Shown one piece after another: positions 25,874-33,978 of a stretch of DNA of 64,000 nt (its first letter is position 1; the number at the start of each line of letters is the position of its first letter). The notes below the pieces were generated by a model that saw nothing but the letters and a program-made list of their open reading frames with translations, was not told the origin of the DNA and ran no database searches. Origin of the DNA: Chitinophagales bacterium 65-1 (lineage in GTDB: Bacteria > Bacteroidota > Bacteroidia > Chitinophagales > Chitinophagaceae); the NCBI GenBank assembly GCA_002050465.1, contig MWYX01000060.1, positions 60,613 to 124,612 on the forward strand, read 5' to 3'. Both the position numbers and the translations under genes were made by a program.

Positions 25874-26611
25874 ATGACGACAGCAACAGCACAACCAACA
25901 ACTAAATTATGGAGTGGTGGTAAAAGCCCATTCAATGTTAGCTATGGCAAGCTAATGATGTGGTATTTTTTAATGAGTGATGCTTTTACATTCGGAGCCT
26001 TTTTAATATCATATGGTACTATAAGATTTAGCCAGAATGTTTGGGCAGATCCTAACCATGTTTTCAATGCATTTCCTTTTATGGGACATGCTAATCTGCC
26101 TTTAGCTTTTGTAAGTCTTATGACCTTTATCCTGATCTTTAGTTCTGTTACTATGGTGTTGGCAGTACATGAAGGACATAAAATGAACAGAAAGGGGGTA
26201 GAGAAATGGTTGGTATGGACCATTCTTGGAGGACTGGCATTTTTAGGTTGCCAGGCATGGGAGTGGACACATTTGATTACAGGAGAACATGAAGTATTGG
26301 TAAACGGAGCTATTCAAAGCTGGGGAACTACGGTTACTCATAATCCATGGGGGCCGGAAGTTTTGTTTAACGGGAAGGAAGTGGCTACGCCTGGTCCTAT
26401 TGCATTTGGGGGATACTTTTTTGGAATAACAGGATTCCATGGTTTCCATGTATTTTCCGGCGTAGTAATAAATATTATAATGTTGATACAAACAAGAATG
26501 AAGGTTTTTGAAAACCGGGGCCATTATGAAATGATAGAAAAGGCCGGATTGTACTGGCACTTTGTAGATCTTGTTTGGGTATTTGTATTCTTATGTTTTT
26601 ATCTTGTTTAA
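25874..26611 (+). CDS. cytochrome c oxidase subunit III (second copy)
   Basis: This 245-residue subunit III family protein has the motifs WYFLMSDAFTFGAFL, WEWTHLI, GITGFHGFHVFSG and YWHFVDLVWVFVFLCFY. It contains a soluble insertion of about 45 residues (EHEVLVNGAIQSWGTTVTHN and after) between helices. It is separated by 45 bases from the first copy and by 13 from the subunit IV gene, so it is clearly part of the operon. Confidence 0.93.
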   Translation: MTTATAQPTTKLWSGGKSPFNVSYGKLMMWYFLMSDAFTFGAFLISYGTIRFSQNVWADPNHVFNAFPFMGHANLPLAFVSLMTFILIFSSVTMVLAVHEGHKMNRKGVEKWLVWTILGGLAFLGCQAWEWTHLITGEHEVLVNGAIQSWGTTVTHNPWGPEVLFNGKEVATPGPIAFGGYFFGITGFHGFHVFSGVVINIIMLIQTRMKVFENRGHYEMIEKAGLYWHFVDLVWVFVFLCFYLV

Positions 26612-26624
26612 TTAAATAGAAAGT

Positions 26625-27056
26625 ATGTCACAAGGTGCAACAGCTGAAGCCGGTCATCACGATGATGGTACGCAGATAAAAAGGATATGGAAAACATTCT
26701 GGATATTATCAGTGATAACTATTATCGAGTTGGGTATTGGCCTTTCAATATATACCATCCATAAAGGCGATAACCCTAATGAACTGTTGGTGTTAATGTT
26801 TAAAGGGTTGGTTTGTATTCTCACCCTTGCAAAAGCATTTTATATCGTTTCTGTTTTTATGCATTTGGGCGACGAAATAAGGAATATGATAATGACCATT
26901 ATTGTTCCATTGCTTTTATTCGTTTGGTTTATAGTTGCATTTTTATGGGATGGTAATGCATGGAAAAATTTAAAAAATACTGATGCCGGCAGCAGGGAGT
27001 ATAAAGAACAACCTCAGCAAAAACTTCCGGCAAAAGAAAAGGGTCATAAAGATTAA
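26625..27056 (+). CDS. cytochrome c oxidase subunit IV (caa3-type small subunit)
   Basis: This 143-residue protein has three membrane segments and the family pattern IKRIWKTFWILSVITIIELGIG, AKAFYIVSVFMHLGDE and a last helix IIVPLLLFVWFIVAFLWDG. It is the small bacterial subunit IV that stabilises the oxidase. The tail is hydrophilic and rich in Lys and Gln. A hairpin with a T-run follows, so part of the transcripts may end here. Confidence 0.9.
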   Translation: MSQGATAEAGHHDDGTQIKRIWKTFWILSVITIIELGIGLSIYTIHKGDNPNELLVLMFKGLVCILTLAKAFYIVSVFMHLGDEIRNMIMTIIVPLLLFVWFIVAFLWDGNAWKNLKNTDAGSREYKEQPQQKLPAKEKGHKD

Positions 27057-27085
27057 CTTCAATTGGAACAACATATTTAATACGT

Positions 27086-27115
27086 TAGCCATTGCATTAG
27101 TGATGGCTATTTTTG
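27086..27115 (+). terminator. intrinsic terminator after the subunit IV gene
   Basis: TAGCCAT and ATGGCTA form a 7-bp stem around a 10-base loop and are followed by TTTTTG. It lies between the subunit IV gene and the SCO gene, so SCO and DUF420 may be expressed at a lower level or from their own start. Confidence 0.65.
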
Positions 27116-27134
27116 TTTAGTAACCGAAATAAAA

Positions 27135-27854
27135 ATGAGTAAAAAAGCAATACTTGCTTTAATGTTAGCGGCCTTAATACCGGCAATAAGTTATTTACTG
27201 GTAAAGTTTTACAGTGACCGTGCTGTAAAAATGCCTCAAAGATATTTTTATGATAGCGTGACGGTTAATGAAAAAAAGGGTAAAACTATTTATGATACAG
27301 CCTGGCATCATGTAAAAAATATTTCATTTACCAATCAGCTTGGGCATCAGGTTTCATTACATGATATAAAAGGAAAAGTAATTGTATTGGATTTCTTTTT
27401 TACCCGATGCCCTGTAACTTGTCCTAATATGACTAAGGCGATGAAACGGTTACAGAATTCTTTTAAGAATAAAAATGATACTTCCTTTGTGCAGTTTATT
27501 TCTATTAGTGTAGATCCTTTGTATGATTCAGTTCTGCAGTTAAGAAAATTTGCAGACAAACATAAAATTAATCCTGATAACTGGTGGCTGGTAACAGGCA
27601 ATAGAAAAGAGATATATGATTTTGCTTTTAATGAAATGAAAGCAAATTTGGCTGATACCGATGTAGATACAAGTTTCATTCATACGTTGGATTTTTTTTT
27701 ATTGGACAGAGAAAAAATTATCAGAGGATGGTATAATGCATTTGATTCCACAGAACAAAACAGATTAGTAAGAGACATACCACTCCTGATGCTGGAAAAA
27801 GAAAGAAAAAAAACTTTTGGCGAATTCTTAAAAGAATTATTTGGAAGAAGCTGA
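27135..27854 (+). CDS. SCO1/SenC family copper chaperone
   Basis: This 239-residue protein has an N-terminal membrane anchor (about residues 4-24) and a thioredoxin-like periplasmic domain with the copper-binding motif TRCPVTCPNM and a likely His ligand in SFIHTLDFFLLD. SCO proteins help to load the CuA site of oxidase subunit II, which fits the operon. It follows a terminator-like hairpin; the next gene is DUF420. Confidence 0.92.
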   Translation: MSKKAILALMLAALIPAISYLLVKFYSDRAVKMPQRYFYDSVTVNEKKGKTIYDTAWHHVKNISFTNQLGHQVSLHDIKGKVIVLDFFFTRCPVTCPNMTKAMKRLQNSFKNKNDTSFVQFISISVDPLYDSVLQLRKFADKHKINPDNWWLVTGNRKEIYDFAFNEMKANLADTDVDTSFIHTLDFFLLDREKIIRGWYNAFDSTEQNRLVRDIPLLMLEKERKKTFGEFLKELFGRS

Positions 27855-27863
27855 TGCAAAACA

Positions 27864-27890
27864 TGAACGATAAACGTGAGATGCCGTTCA
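27864..27890. repeat. weak inverted repeat TGAACG...CGTTCA between SCO and DUF420 genes
   Basis: A 6-bp stem with a 15-base loop lies in a stretch with ACGTGAG and TTCACG elements, which resemble the linker DNA of the fused E1 gene. It may be a degenerate dispersed repeat. Confidence 0.35.
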
Positions 27891-27910
27891 CGAAAACTTA
27901 ATAAGATGTG

Positions 27911-28537
27911 ATGATACAAGAAGATATATTACTATCAAGTTCCCTTGATCCTGGCTTTCGGCCTTACTTAAAAAAGAATGATAGGGCAGCGAAGATATTT
28001 ATATGGGTTGTTTCTATTATTGTTTTTTCAGTAATCACAATTCTTGCAAGAGTAAAACTGAATGTTAGCCTGGGATTTGATCCTCATTTATTCGCTGCAA
28101 CAAATGCGATTTTAAATTCCTGCGTAACTGTTTTATTAATAGCTGGTTTATTAGCTGTTAGAAGAAAAAATTATGTGATGCACAGAAAATTAATGTTTGC
28201 CGCGATCATTCTTTCCTTTCTTTTTCTACTTTCTTATATCTGTCATCATTTATTTACCGGCGATACTAAATATGGTGATCTTGACAATAACGGAATTGTA
28301 AGCGCAGATGAAAAAACCTTGGCAGGTTCCATTAGAATTGTATATTATTTTATTCTATTATCGCATATCCCTTTGGCAGGAATCATTTTACCTTTTATAT
28401 TATTTACTTCCTACCGCTCTCTTACCGGCGAATATGAAAAGCATAAAAAATTAGCCAGGATTACATGGCCTGTTTGGTTATACGTAGCTATTACAGGAGT
28501 TATAGTGTATTTAATGATCAGTCCTTACTATGATTGA
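27911..28537 (+). CDS. DUF420 family membrane protein with EF-hand-like insertion
   Basis: This 208-residue membrane protein of the DUF420 group is found beside oxidase genes in many bacteria. It has about five membrane segments and the family motifs FAATNAILNSCVTVLLIAG, VMHRKLMFAA, and YYFILLSHIPLAGIILPF. Between two helices it carries the loop DLDNNGIVSADE, which fits a 12-residue EF-hand calcium loop (D1, D3, N5, G6, V8, E12). Most DUF420 proteins have a short link here. The ORF track begins at GTG; the ATG next to it is preferred. Its stop abuts the stop of the minus-strand alkyltransferase-like gene. Confidence 0.88.
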   Translation: MIQEDILLSSSLDPGFRPYLKKNDRAAKIFIWVVSIIVFSVITILARVKLNVSLGFDPHLFAATNAILNSCVTVLLIAGLLAVRRKNYVMHRKLMFAAIILSFLFLLSYICHHLFTGDTKYGDLDNNGIVSADEKTLAGSIRIVYYFILLSHIPLAGIILPFILFTSYRSLTGEYEKHKKLARITWPVWLYVAITGVIVYLMISPYYD

Positions 28538-28924
28538 TTATTTAATCTCCAGCTCTTTTGCCGGATCCCAGAACAATTTTTCAAAATCACTAATTGTATC
28601 TTCTTCCACTTTTATTTTTTCTTTCGCAAGAAGTTCTTCCATTAAAGTTGGTGTTGCAAAATGTGCTTTGCCGCTAAGCATTCCATTTCTGTTCACCACT
28701 CTGTGTGCCGGTACTTTTGGTTTTGCCGAATGCGCTGCATTCATTGCCCAGCCCACCATTCGTGCAGATAATTTGGTGCCAAGATAGTTTGCGATTGCTC
28801 CGTATGAGGTAACTCTGCCCTTTGGAATTTGCCTTACCACTTCATACACATTATCAAAAAAACTGTATTCCTTATTCAGGCTCCGTGGTTTCTCTGTGGA
28901 TTTTTTAAGTCCCGGCTTTTTCAT
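28538..28924 (-). CDS. alkyltransferase-like protein (MGMT fold, no active Cys)
   Basis: This 128-residue protein has the DNA-binding half of O6-alkylguanine-DNA alkyltransferase: VYEVVRQIPKGRVTSYGAIA and NAAHSAKPKVPAHRVVNRNG. The active-site PCHR is replaced by PAHR, so it cannot take up the alkyl group. Such ATL proteins bind alkylated bases and mark them for nucleotide excision repair. Its start overlaps the DUF5522 gene by 20 bases, in an apparent operon trmB-DUF5522-atl. Confidence 0.92.
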   Translation of the reverse strand: MKKPGLKKSTEKPRSLNKEYSFFDNVYEVVRQIPKGRVTSYGAIANYLGTKLSARMVGWAMNAAHSAKPKVPAHRVVNRNGMLSGKAHFATPTLMEELLAKEKIKVEEDTISDFEKLFWDPAKELEIK

Positions 28925-29099
28925 CTTGTCTTAAAGATAAGAGTTTACTTCTTGTGGTCTCAGAAACGTTCATATAATTATAAGGACAATGCCTGCACCC
29001 ATTACCACAGCATGTACCTCTTTGTAAAAGATATTTTTCTGTAAAAACCAATAAGCCGCTTTTATCCAGATAATAATCTTCTCCATCAATTAACTCCAT
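28905..29099 (-). CDS. DUF5522 small Cys-rich protein
   Basis: This 64-residue protein has the pattern DYYLDKSGLLVFTEKYLLQRG followed by CCGNGCRHCPY. Four Cys and a His suggest a metal or Fe-S site. This family is widespread in Bacteroidota and in some other organisms, with unknown function. It ends inside the alkyltransferase-like gene and starts right at the trmB stop, so the three are probably co-translated. Confidence 0.87.
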   Translation of the reverse strand: MELIDGEDYYLDKSGLLVFTEKYLLQRGTCCGNGCRHCPYNYMNVSETTRSKLLSLRQDEKAGT

Positions 29100-29792
29100 T
29101 TATTTGTTATTTAAAATTGCATTTAGTTTCTCATCATTATTGTCTATAATTTGAGGAAGTGTAAAACATAAATAAAAAACAGTATTGCTTTTTGCAATAT
29201 CCAGGTTTTCATAGTAGGTTTTGATTTTTAGTTCTTTTTTGACTTTTTCTATTTTGTAAAGATCATTAATATCGCAAACAGTTTTTAAACCATATAAGTT
29301 TATTACCGTTTTTGTGAAATGATAAAGATCAGGAGAATCTGTCTTAAGATGTATGTGCCCATTGGGTTTCAGGAATTCATGATAGAATCTCAAAAATTTT
29401 AGGTGAGTCAATCTTTTCCTTGCCTTTGATTTACGTAAATAAGGGTCAGGAAATGTTATCCATATCTCTTCAACCTCATCTTTAACGAAATATTGATTGA
29501 TCTTGTCGATCTGCGTTCTTAAAAAGACAACATTTTGCATTTTTTTATCAAGAGCTGTTTTAGCTCCGGCCCACAACCTGTTACCCTTTATATCTACACC
29601 AATAAAATTTTTACCGGGATATAATTCCGCTAAACCTAACGTATACTCTCCTTTGCCACAAGCCAGCTCAAGAATTATTGGATTATTGTTTTTAAAAAAT
29701 TCATTCCACTTCCCCTGCATGTTTTCAGGATATTCCAATACATTAAGGAATGATTTTATTTCTTTAAAACGTAAAAGTTTTTTTTGCGCCAT
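29100..29792 (-). CDS. trmB: tRNA (guanine-N7)-methyltransferase
   Basis: This 230-residue TrmB methylates G46 of tRNA using S-adenosylmethionine. It shows the SAM-binding motif LELACGKGEYTLGLA, the acidic end of strand 2 GVDIKG, the catalytic region WITFPDPYLRKSKARKRLTH and HLKTDSPDLYHFT. It leads a minus-strand set with DUF5522 and an alkyltransferase-like gene; there is no gap between it and the next gene. Confidence 0.94.
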   Translation of the reverse strand: MAQKKLLRFKEIKSFLNVLEYPENMQGKWNEFFKNNNPIILELACGKGEYTLGLAELYPGKNFIGVDIKGNRLWAGAKTALDKKMQNVVFLRTQIDKINQYFVKDEVEEIWITFPDPYLRKSKARKRLTHLKFLRFYHEFLKPNGHIHLKTDSPDLYHFTKTVINLYGLKTVCDINDLYKIEKVKKELKIKTYYENLDIAKSNTVFYLCFTLPQIIDNNDEKLNAILNNK

Positions 29793-29891
29793 TTTGAAAA
29801 CAAATGTAAATAGTACTTCAAAAGAAATTTTCCCTAAATTTTAACTGGCATAGGAAACATAAAGTGCTTAAATTTGTTATAATCCTTTACA

Positions 29892-30407
29892 ATGAAAAAT
29901 TCATTTTTAGCTGCTGTTAGCTTCTATATTATTATTACACTGATTTTGGTTATTATATGTAAATATTCTGCAGCGCAGCATATACAGTACAGGCATAAAC
30001 TAAATCCCGTCCCTGCCGCAAAAGCCGACCCCGCTCCTGTAAATACTACGTCTGTTGTTATTACAGAAGATACAATTAAAACCATGGCTATACGCAAAAC
30101 CGCATCTTCAATGAATCCCCGTCCCAAGAAAAAATATATAGAAGAGCAGAATATGTGTAATTTATCATCTCTTCCTGAACTCACTCCTCAATTGCCGGTT
30201 ATTATAAACAATGTAGCTCCTAAAATGATTATTGAATTAAAAAAAAGGTATATCGGCAGGTTGTATAGCATTACCAAACTTAATATGATAGATGATAGAC
30301 TAAAATATAAACTAAAGATATGCGATAATGATAATGGAAAATTTCGCAGTGAGTATCTTGATAACGCTGGCAATGTAGTAAATGATCCTGATCTGGATTA
30401 TGATTAA
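29892..30407 (+). CDS. secreted or membrane-anchored protein of unknown function
   Basis: This 171-residue protein has an N-terminal hydrophobic segment (about residues 8-25, then YSAAQ) and a Pro/Thr/Ala-rich spacer. A small domain follows with ELKKRYIGRLYSITKLN and LKYKLKICDNDNGKFRSEYLD. The last part looks like a short beta hairpin protein with a closing Asp-rich tail DPDLDYD. No family was recognised. A TAAATTTG element lies at 29869, 16 bases before the ATG. Confidence 0.65.
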   Translation: MKNSFLAAVSFYIIITLILVIICKYSAAQHIQYRHKLNPVPAAKADPAPVNTTSVVITEDTIKTMAIRKTASSMNPRPKKKYIEEQNMCNLSSLPELTPQLPVIINNVAPKMIIELKKRYIGRLYSITKLNMIDDRLKYKLKICDNDNGKFRSEYLDNAGNVVNDPDLDYD

Positions 30408-30433
30408 GTGTACAGTCTTAAAAAAATAGCTCT

Positions 30434-30465
30434 TTTGATTGAGCAGGCGGTTTGCTTTACATTTG
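30434..30465 (+). promoter_or_regulatory. promoter TTTG-N20-TACATTTG of polA
   Basis: Both boxes of the Bacteroidota primary promoter are present with 20 bases between them. The -7 box ends only 4 bases before the polA ATG, which would put the transcription start at or next to the start codon, so the mRNA could be leaderless. Confidence 0.6.
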
Positions 30466-30469
30466 CCTG

Positions 30470-33289
30470 ATGGAAAAAAAGTTATTCCTTCTGGATGCAA
30501 TGGCGCTTATTTTCAGGGCTTATTACGCACTGATTCGTAATCCGATCATCACTTCAAAAGGTAAAAACACCAACGCCCAATTCGGCTTTACCAATACACT
30601 TTATGAGCTTATAACAAAAGAAAAACCTACTCACCTTGCTGTTGCCTTTGATACTGCAGCTCCTACCGAAAGAAATACGGACTTTGCCGATTATAAAGCT
30701 AATCGCCAGGCTGCGCCTGAAGATATTATGCTGGCATTAGATGATATAAAAAAAATTATTAAAGGATTTAATTTACCGGTAATTGAATGTGATGGATTTG
30801 AGGCAGACGATGTTATAGGAGGGTTGGCACAGCAGGCAGAAAAACATGGCTATGAAGTTTACATGGTTACTCCTGATAAGGATTTTGGCCAACTGGTAAC
30901 TGATAAAATAAAAATTTATAAACCCGGTTACCAGGGTGGTAAAGTAGAAATTTTGGGAGCAAAAGAAGTTTGTGAAAAATGGGGTATAAAAAATGTATCA
31001 CAGGTAATAGATATTCTGGGATTGATGGGTGATGCCGTAGATAATATTCCCGGCGTACCCGGCATAGGTGAAAAAACTGCTTCCAAGCTTTTAGCAGAAT
31101 ATCATACACTTGAAAATGTTTTAGCAAATGCAGAAAATATAAAAGGTGCATTAGGGGAAAAAATAAAAGCAGGAAAAGACCTTGCTGTTTTAAGTAAAAA
31201 GCTGGCAACAATCGTTACTAATGCTCCGTGCGAATTTCATGAAGAAGATTTCAGGATAAAGGCATACAATACAGATGCATTAAAGGATATTTTTAATAAC
31301 CTTGAATTCAAAACGTTAGGCAGAAGAATTTTAGGAGAAGAATATACTGCTTACGCTGTTGGCGGGGGAGTGGTAGTTCAAACTGATCTTTTTGGTAATG
31401 CGATGGAGCAGCCAATTCCAAAACTGGAAGAGATTGCAAAGCAGGAAGAAAGGCCTGCCATTGTTGTAGATAAAAATATTAATAATACACCTCATCAATA
31501 TATTGCTATTGAGGGCGAAACGGCTATAAAAGAATTAATAGAGAAACTATCGAATCACACAGAAATATCTTTCGATACAGAAACTACAAGTCCTGATGCA
31601 AATAATGCAGAATTGGTAGGATTAAGTTTTTCCCTTGCACCAGGCGAAGGCTATTATGTTCCATGTCCTGCTGACATTATGGAAGTAAGTATTATTCTAA
31701 ATCATTTTACAGAGCTATTTAATGATGAATCAAAAATATGGGTAGGACAAAATATTAAATATGACCTGTTGGTATTGAAATGGTATGGTATGGAATTGAA
31801 AGGAAAAGTTTTTGATACTATGCTTGCACATTATGTAATAGAAAGTGAAGGCAGGAGAAATATGGATATGCTTAGTGCACAATACCTGGGCTACGAGCCT
31901 GTTTCAATTGAGGAGTTAATTGGGAAAAAAGGCAAAGGCCAGCAAACTATGAGAGATGTTGAGCTTGAAAAAATAAAAGAATATGCTGTTGAAGATGCGG
32001 ATATAACCCTGCAGTTAAAAAATGTTTTTACTCCGTTGTTAAAAACAAAATCTGTAGAAAAAGTTTTTGATGAGGTTGAAAGCCCGTTAGTGAAAGTGTT
32101 ATTAGGTATGGAATATGAAGGTGTAAAAGTAGATATGGATTTTTTAAATCAATATTCTAAAGAACTGGAAACCGAAGCAAAGCGTTGCGAAGAAAGTGTT
32201 TATCAGCAGGCAGGTGTACGATTCAATCTTGCCTCTCCGAAACAATTAGGGGAGGTGCTATTTGAAAAATTGCAATTGGATGCAAAAGGACGAAAAACAA
32301 AAGGGGGGCAATATTCAACCGGCGAAGATGTATTGCTTAAGCTGTCTCATCAAAATAAAATTGTAGAAGACATTTTAGGCTTTCGTGAGCTTACCAAGCT
32401 GAAGTCAACCTATGTAGATGCCTTACCACAAATTATAAATAAAAGAACCGGACGTGTACATACCTGTTATGGGCAGGCAATTGCAGTTACCGGCCGGTTA
32501 AGCAGCAATAATCCTAATCTTCAGAATATTCCAATAAGAACCGCAAGGGGAAGAGAGATCCGTAAGGCATTTATTCCAAGAGATTGTGACCATGCCATTA
32601 TTTCTGCTGACTACTCTCAAATTGAATTGAGAATTGTTGCCGCCATCAGTGGCGATCCGGCAATGTGTGATGCATTTAAGCAAAATAAAGATATTCATAC
32701 AGCAACTGCAGCAAAAGTTTTTAGTGTAGCCGAAGAAGATGTTACCAAAGAGATGCGTTACAAAGCCAAGAGTGTAAACTTTGGAATTATTTATGGGCAG
32801 GGAGCTTTCGGCTTATCAGAAAATATTGGCGTATCAAGAAGCGAAGCAAAAGAGATCATTGAAAATTATAAACAGCAATTTGCAAATATCCAGAAGTACA
32901 TGGATGAATCAATAAATTTTTGCAGACAGAACGGATATGTGCAAACACTAATGGGACGTAAGCGCTGGCTTAAAGATATCAATTCATCAAACTTCACCGT
33001 TCGTGGTTATGCAGAGCGAAATGCCATTAACTCGCCAATTCAGGGAACTGCGGCTGATATGATAAAACTGGCAATGATAAAGATCCATCATGAATTTAAA
33101 AAGCAAAAATTTCGTTCAAAAATGGTGATGCAGGTACATGATGAACTGGTATTTGATGCCCATAAAGAAGAAGTGGAAATACTAAAGCCTATCATTATCA
33201 ATTGTATGCAGACGGCCATGCAACTTCCCAATGATGTACCTGCGGATGCGGAAGTTGGGGTGGGTGAAAACTGGCTGGAGGCGCATTGA
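30470..33289 (+). CDS. polA: DNA polymerase I
   Basis: This 939-residue enzyme has all three domains: the 5'-3' nuclease (MEKKLFLLDAMALIFRAYYA; DGFEADDVIG), a 3'-5' exonuclease that keeps the DxE pair (SFDTETTSPD), and the polymerase with SADYSQIELRIVAA, KSVNFGIIYGQGAFGLSE and MQVHDELVFD. It fills gaps in repair and replaces Okazaki primers. The ORF track begins at TTG; the ATG at 30470 is chosen because the protein family starts with this MEKKLFLLD pattern. The two genes after it also concern DNA repair or redox. Confidence 0.96.
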   Translation: MEKKLFLLDAMALIFRAYYALIRNPIITSKGKNTNAQFGFTNTLYELITKEKPTHLAVAFDTAAPTERNTDFADYKANRQAAPEDIMLALDDIKKIIKGFNLPVIECDGFEADDVIGGLAQQAEKHGYEVYMVTPDKDFGQLVTDKIKIYKPGYQGGKVEILGAKEVCEKWGIKNVSQVIDILGLMGDAVDNIPGVPGIGEKTASKLLAEYHTLENVLANAENIKGALGEKIKAGKDLAVLSKKLATIVTNAPCEFHEEDFRIKAYNTDALKDIFNNLEFKTLGRRILGEEYTAYAVGGGVVVQTDLFGNAMEQPIPKLEEIAKQEERPAIVVDKNINNTPHQYIAIEGETAIKELIEKLSNHTEISFDTETTSPDANNAELVGLSFSLAPGEGYYVPCPADIMEVSIILNHFTELFNDESKIWVGQNIKYDLLVLKWYGMELKGKVFDTMLAHYVIESEGRRNMDMLSAQYLGYEPVSIEELIGKKGKGQQTMRDVELEKIKEYAVEDADITLQLKNVFTPLLKTKSVEKVFDEVESPLVKVLLGMEYEGVKVDMDFLNQYSKELETEAKRCEESVYQQAGVRFNLASPKQLGEVLFEKLQLDAKGRKTKGGQYSTGEDVLLKLSHQNKIVEDILGFRELTKLKSTYVDALPQIINKRTGRVHTCYGQAIAVTGRLSSNNPNLQNIPIRTARGREIRKAFIPRDCDHAIISADYSQIELRIVAAISGDPAMCDAFKQNKDIHTATAAKVFSVAEEDVTKEMRYKAKSVNFGIIYGQGAFGLSENIGVSRSEAKEIIENYKQQFANIQKYMDESINFCRQNGYVQTLMGRKRWLKDINSSNFTVRGYAERNAINSPIQGTAADMIKLAMIKIHHEFKKQKFRSKMVMQVHDELVFDAHKEEVEILKPIIINCMQTAMQLPNDVPADAEVGVGENWLEAH

Positions 33290-33306
33290 TATTACCAATA
33301 TTTCAC

Positions 33307-33978
33307 ATGACCTTTGCAGATAATATTCTTTCCTTTCTTAAAAACCTTCAACTGAATATGGATCTTCCACCGGAAGTTGAAGTAATGAATCCCTTCGCTG
33401 ATAAAAGTGCCATGCAGGTATGCGCCCAATTCTATAAAAAATATTATAGTGATAATAATTACCGGCACATGATAATTGGTATTAACCCAGGCAGATTTGG
33501 AGGAGGAATTACAGGTATCCCATTCACTGATCCTATACGTTTAAAAAATGAATGCGGTATTGCTAATACATGGGCACCAAGGCAGGAGCTGTCTTCCATA
33601 TTTATTTATGATGTTATAAATGCGTTTGGAGGAGCTGAAAAATTCTATAAAAATTTCTATATTACCGCAGTAAGCCCGCTTGGTTTTACATGGCATGGAA
33701 AAAACTTAAATTATTATGATGATAAAGATCTGCAAAAGAGTATTAAAAAGTTTGTAATTGAATGCATGAATAAGCAACTACAGTTCGGCATTAATAAAGA
33801 GGTTGCTTTTTGTTTGGGAGATGGAAAGAATTATAAATACTTATCAAAACTAAATGAAGAAGTAAAATTTTTTGAAAAGATCATTCCATTATCACATCCG
33901 CGGTTTATTATGCAATACAAACTGAAAAAGAAGGATGAGTATATTGGGTCATACTTAAAGAAGCTGGCAGAGATATGA
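33307..33978 (+). CDS. SMUG2-type uracil-DNA glycosylase family protein
   Basis: This 223-residue protein has the motifs GINPGRFGGGITGIPFTDP (active-site loop) and LSHPRFIMQY (the second loop), which fit the SMUG2 (DUF4918) family of uracil-DNA glycosylases. The likely role is removal of uracil or related bases from DNA, with PolA filling the gap later. The ATG at 33307 is preferred over the TTG overlapping the polA stop. Its stop overlaps the DsbA-like start (ATGA). Confidence 0.86.
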   Translation: MTFADNILSFLKNLQLNMDLPPEVEVMNPFADKSAMQVCAQFYKKYYSDNNYRHMIIGINPGRFGGGITGIPFTDPIRLKNECGIANTWAPRQELSSIFIYDVINAFGGAEKFYKNFYITAVSPLGFTWHGKNLNYYDDKDLQKSIKKFVIECMNKQLQFGINKEVAFCLGDGKNYKYLSKLNEEVKFFEKIIPLSHPRFIMQYKLKKKDEYIGSYLKKLAEI

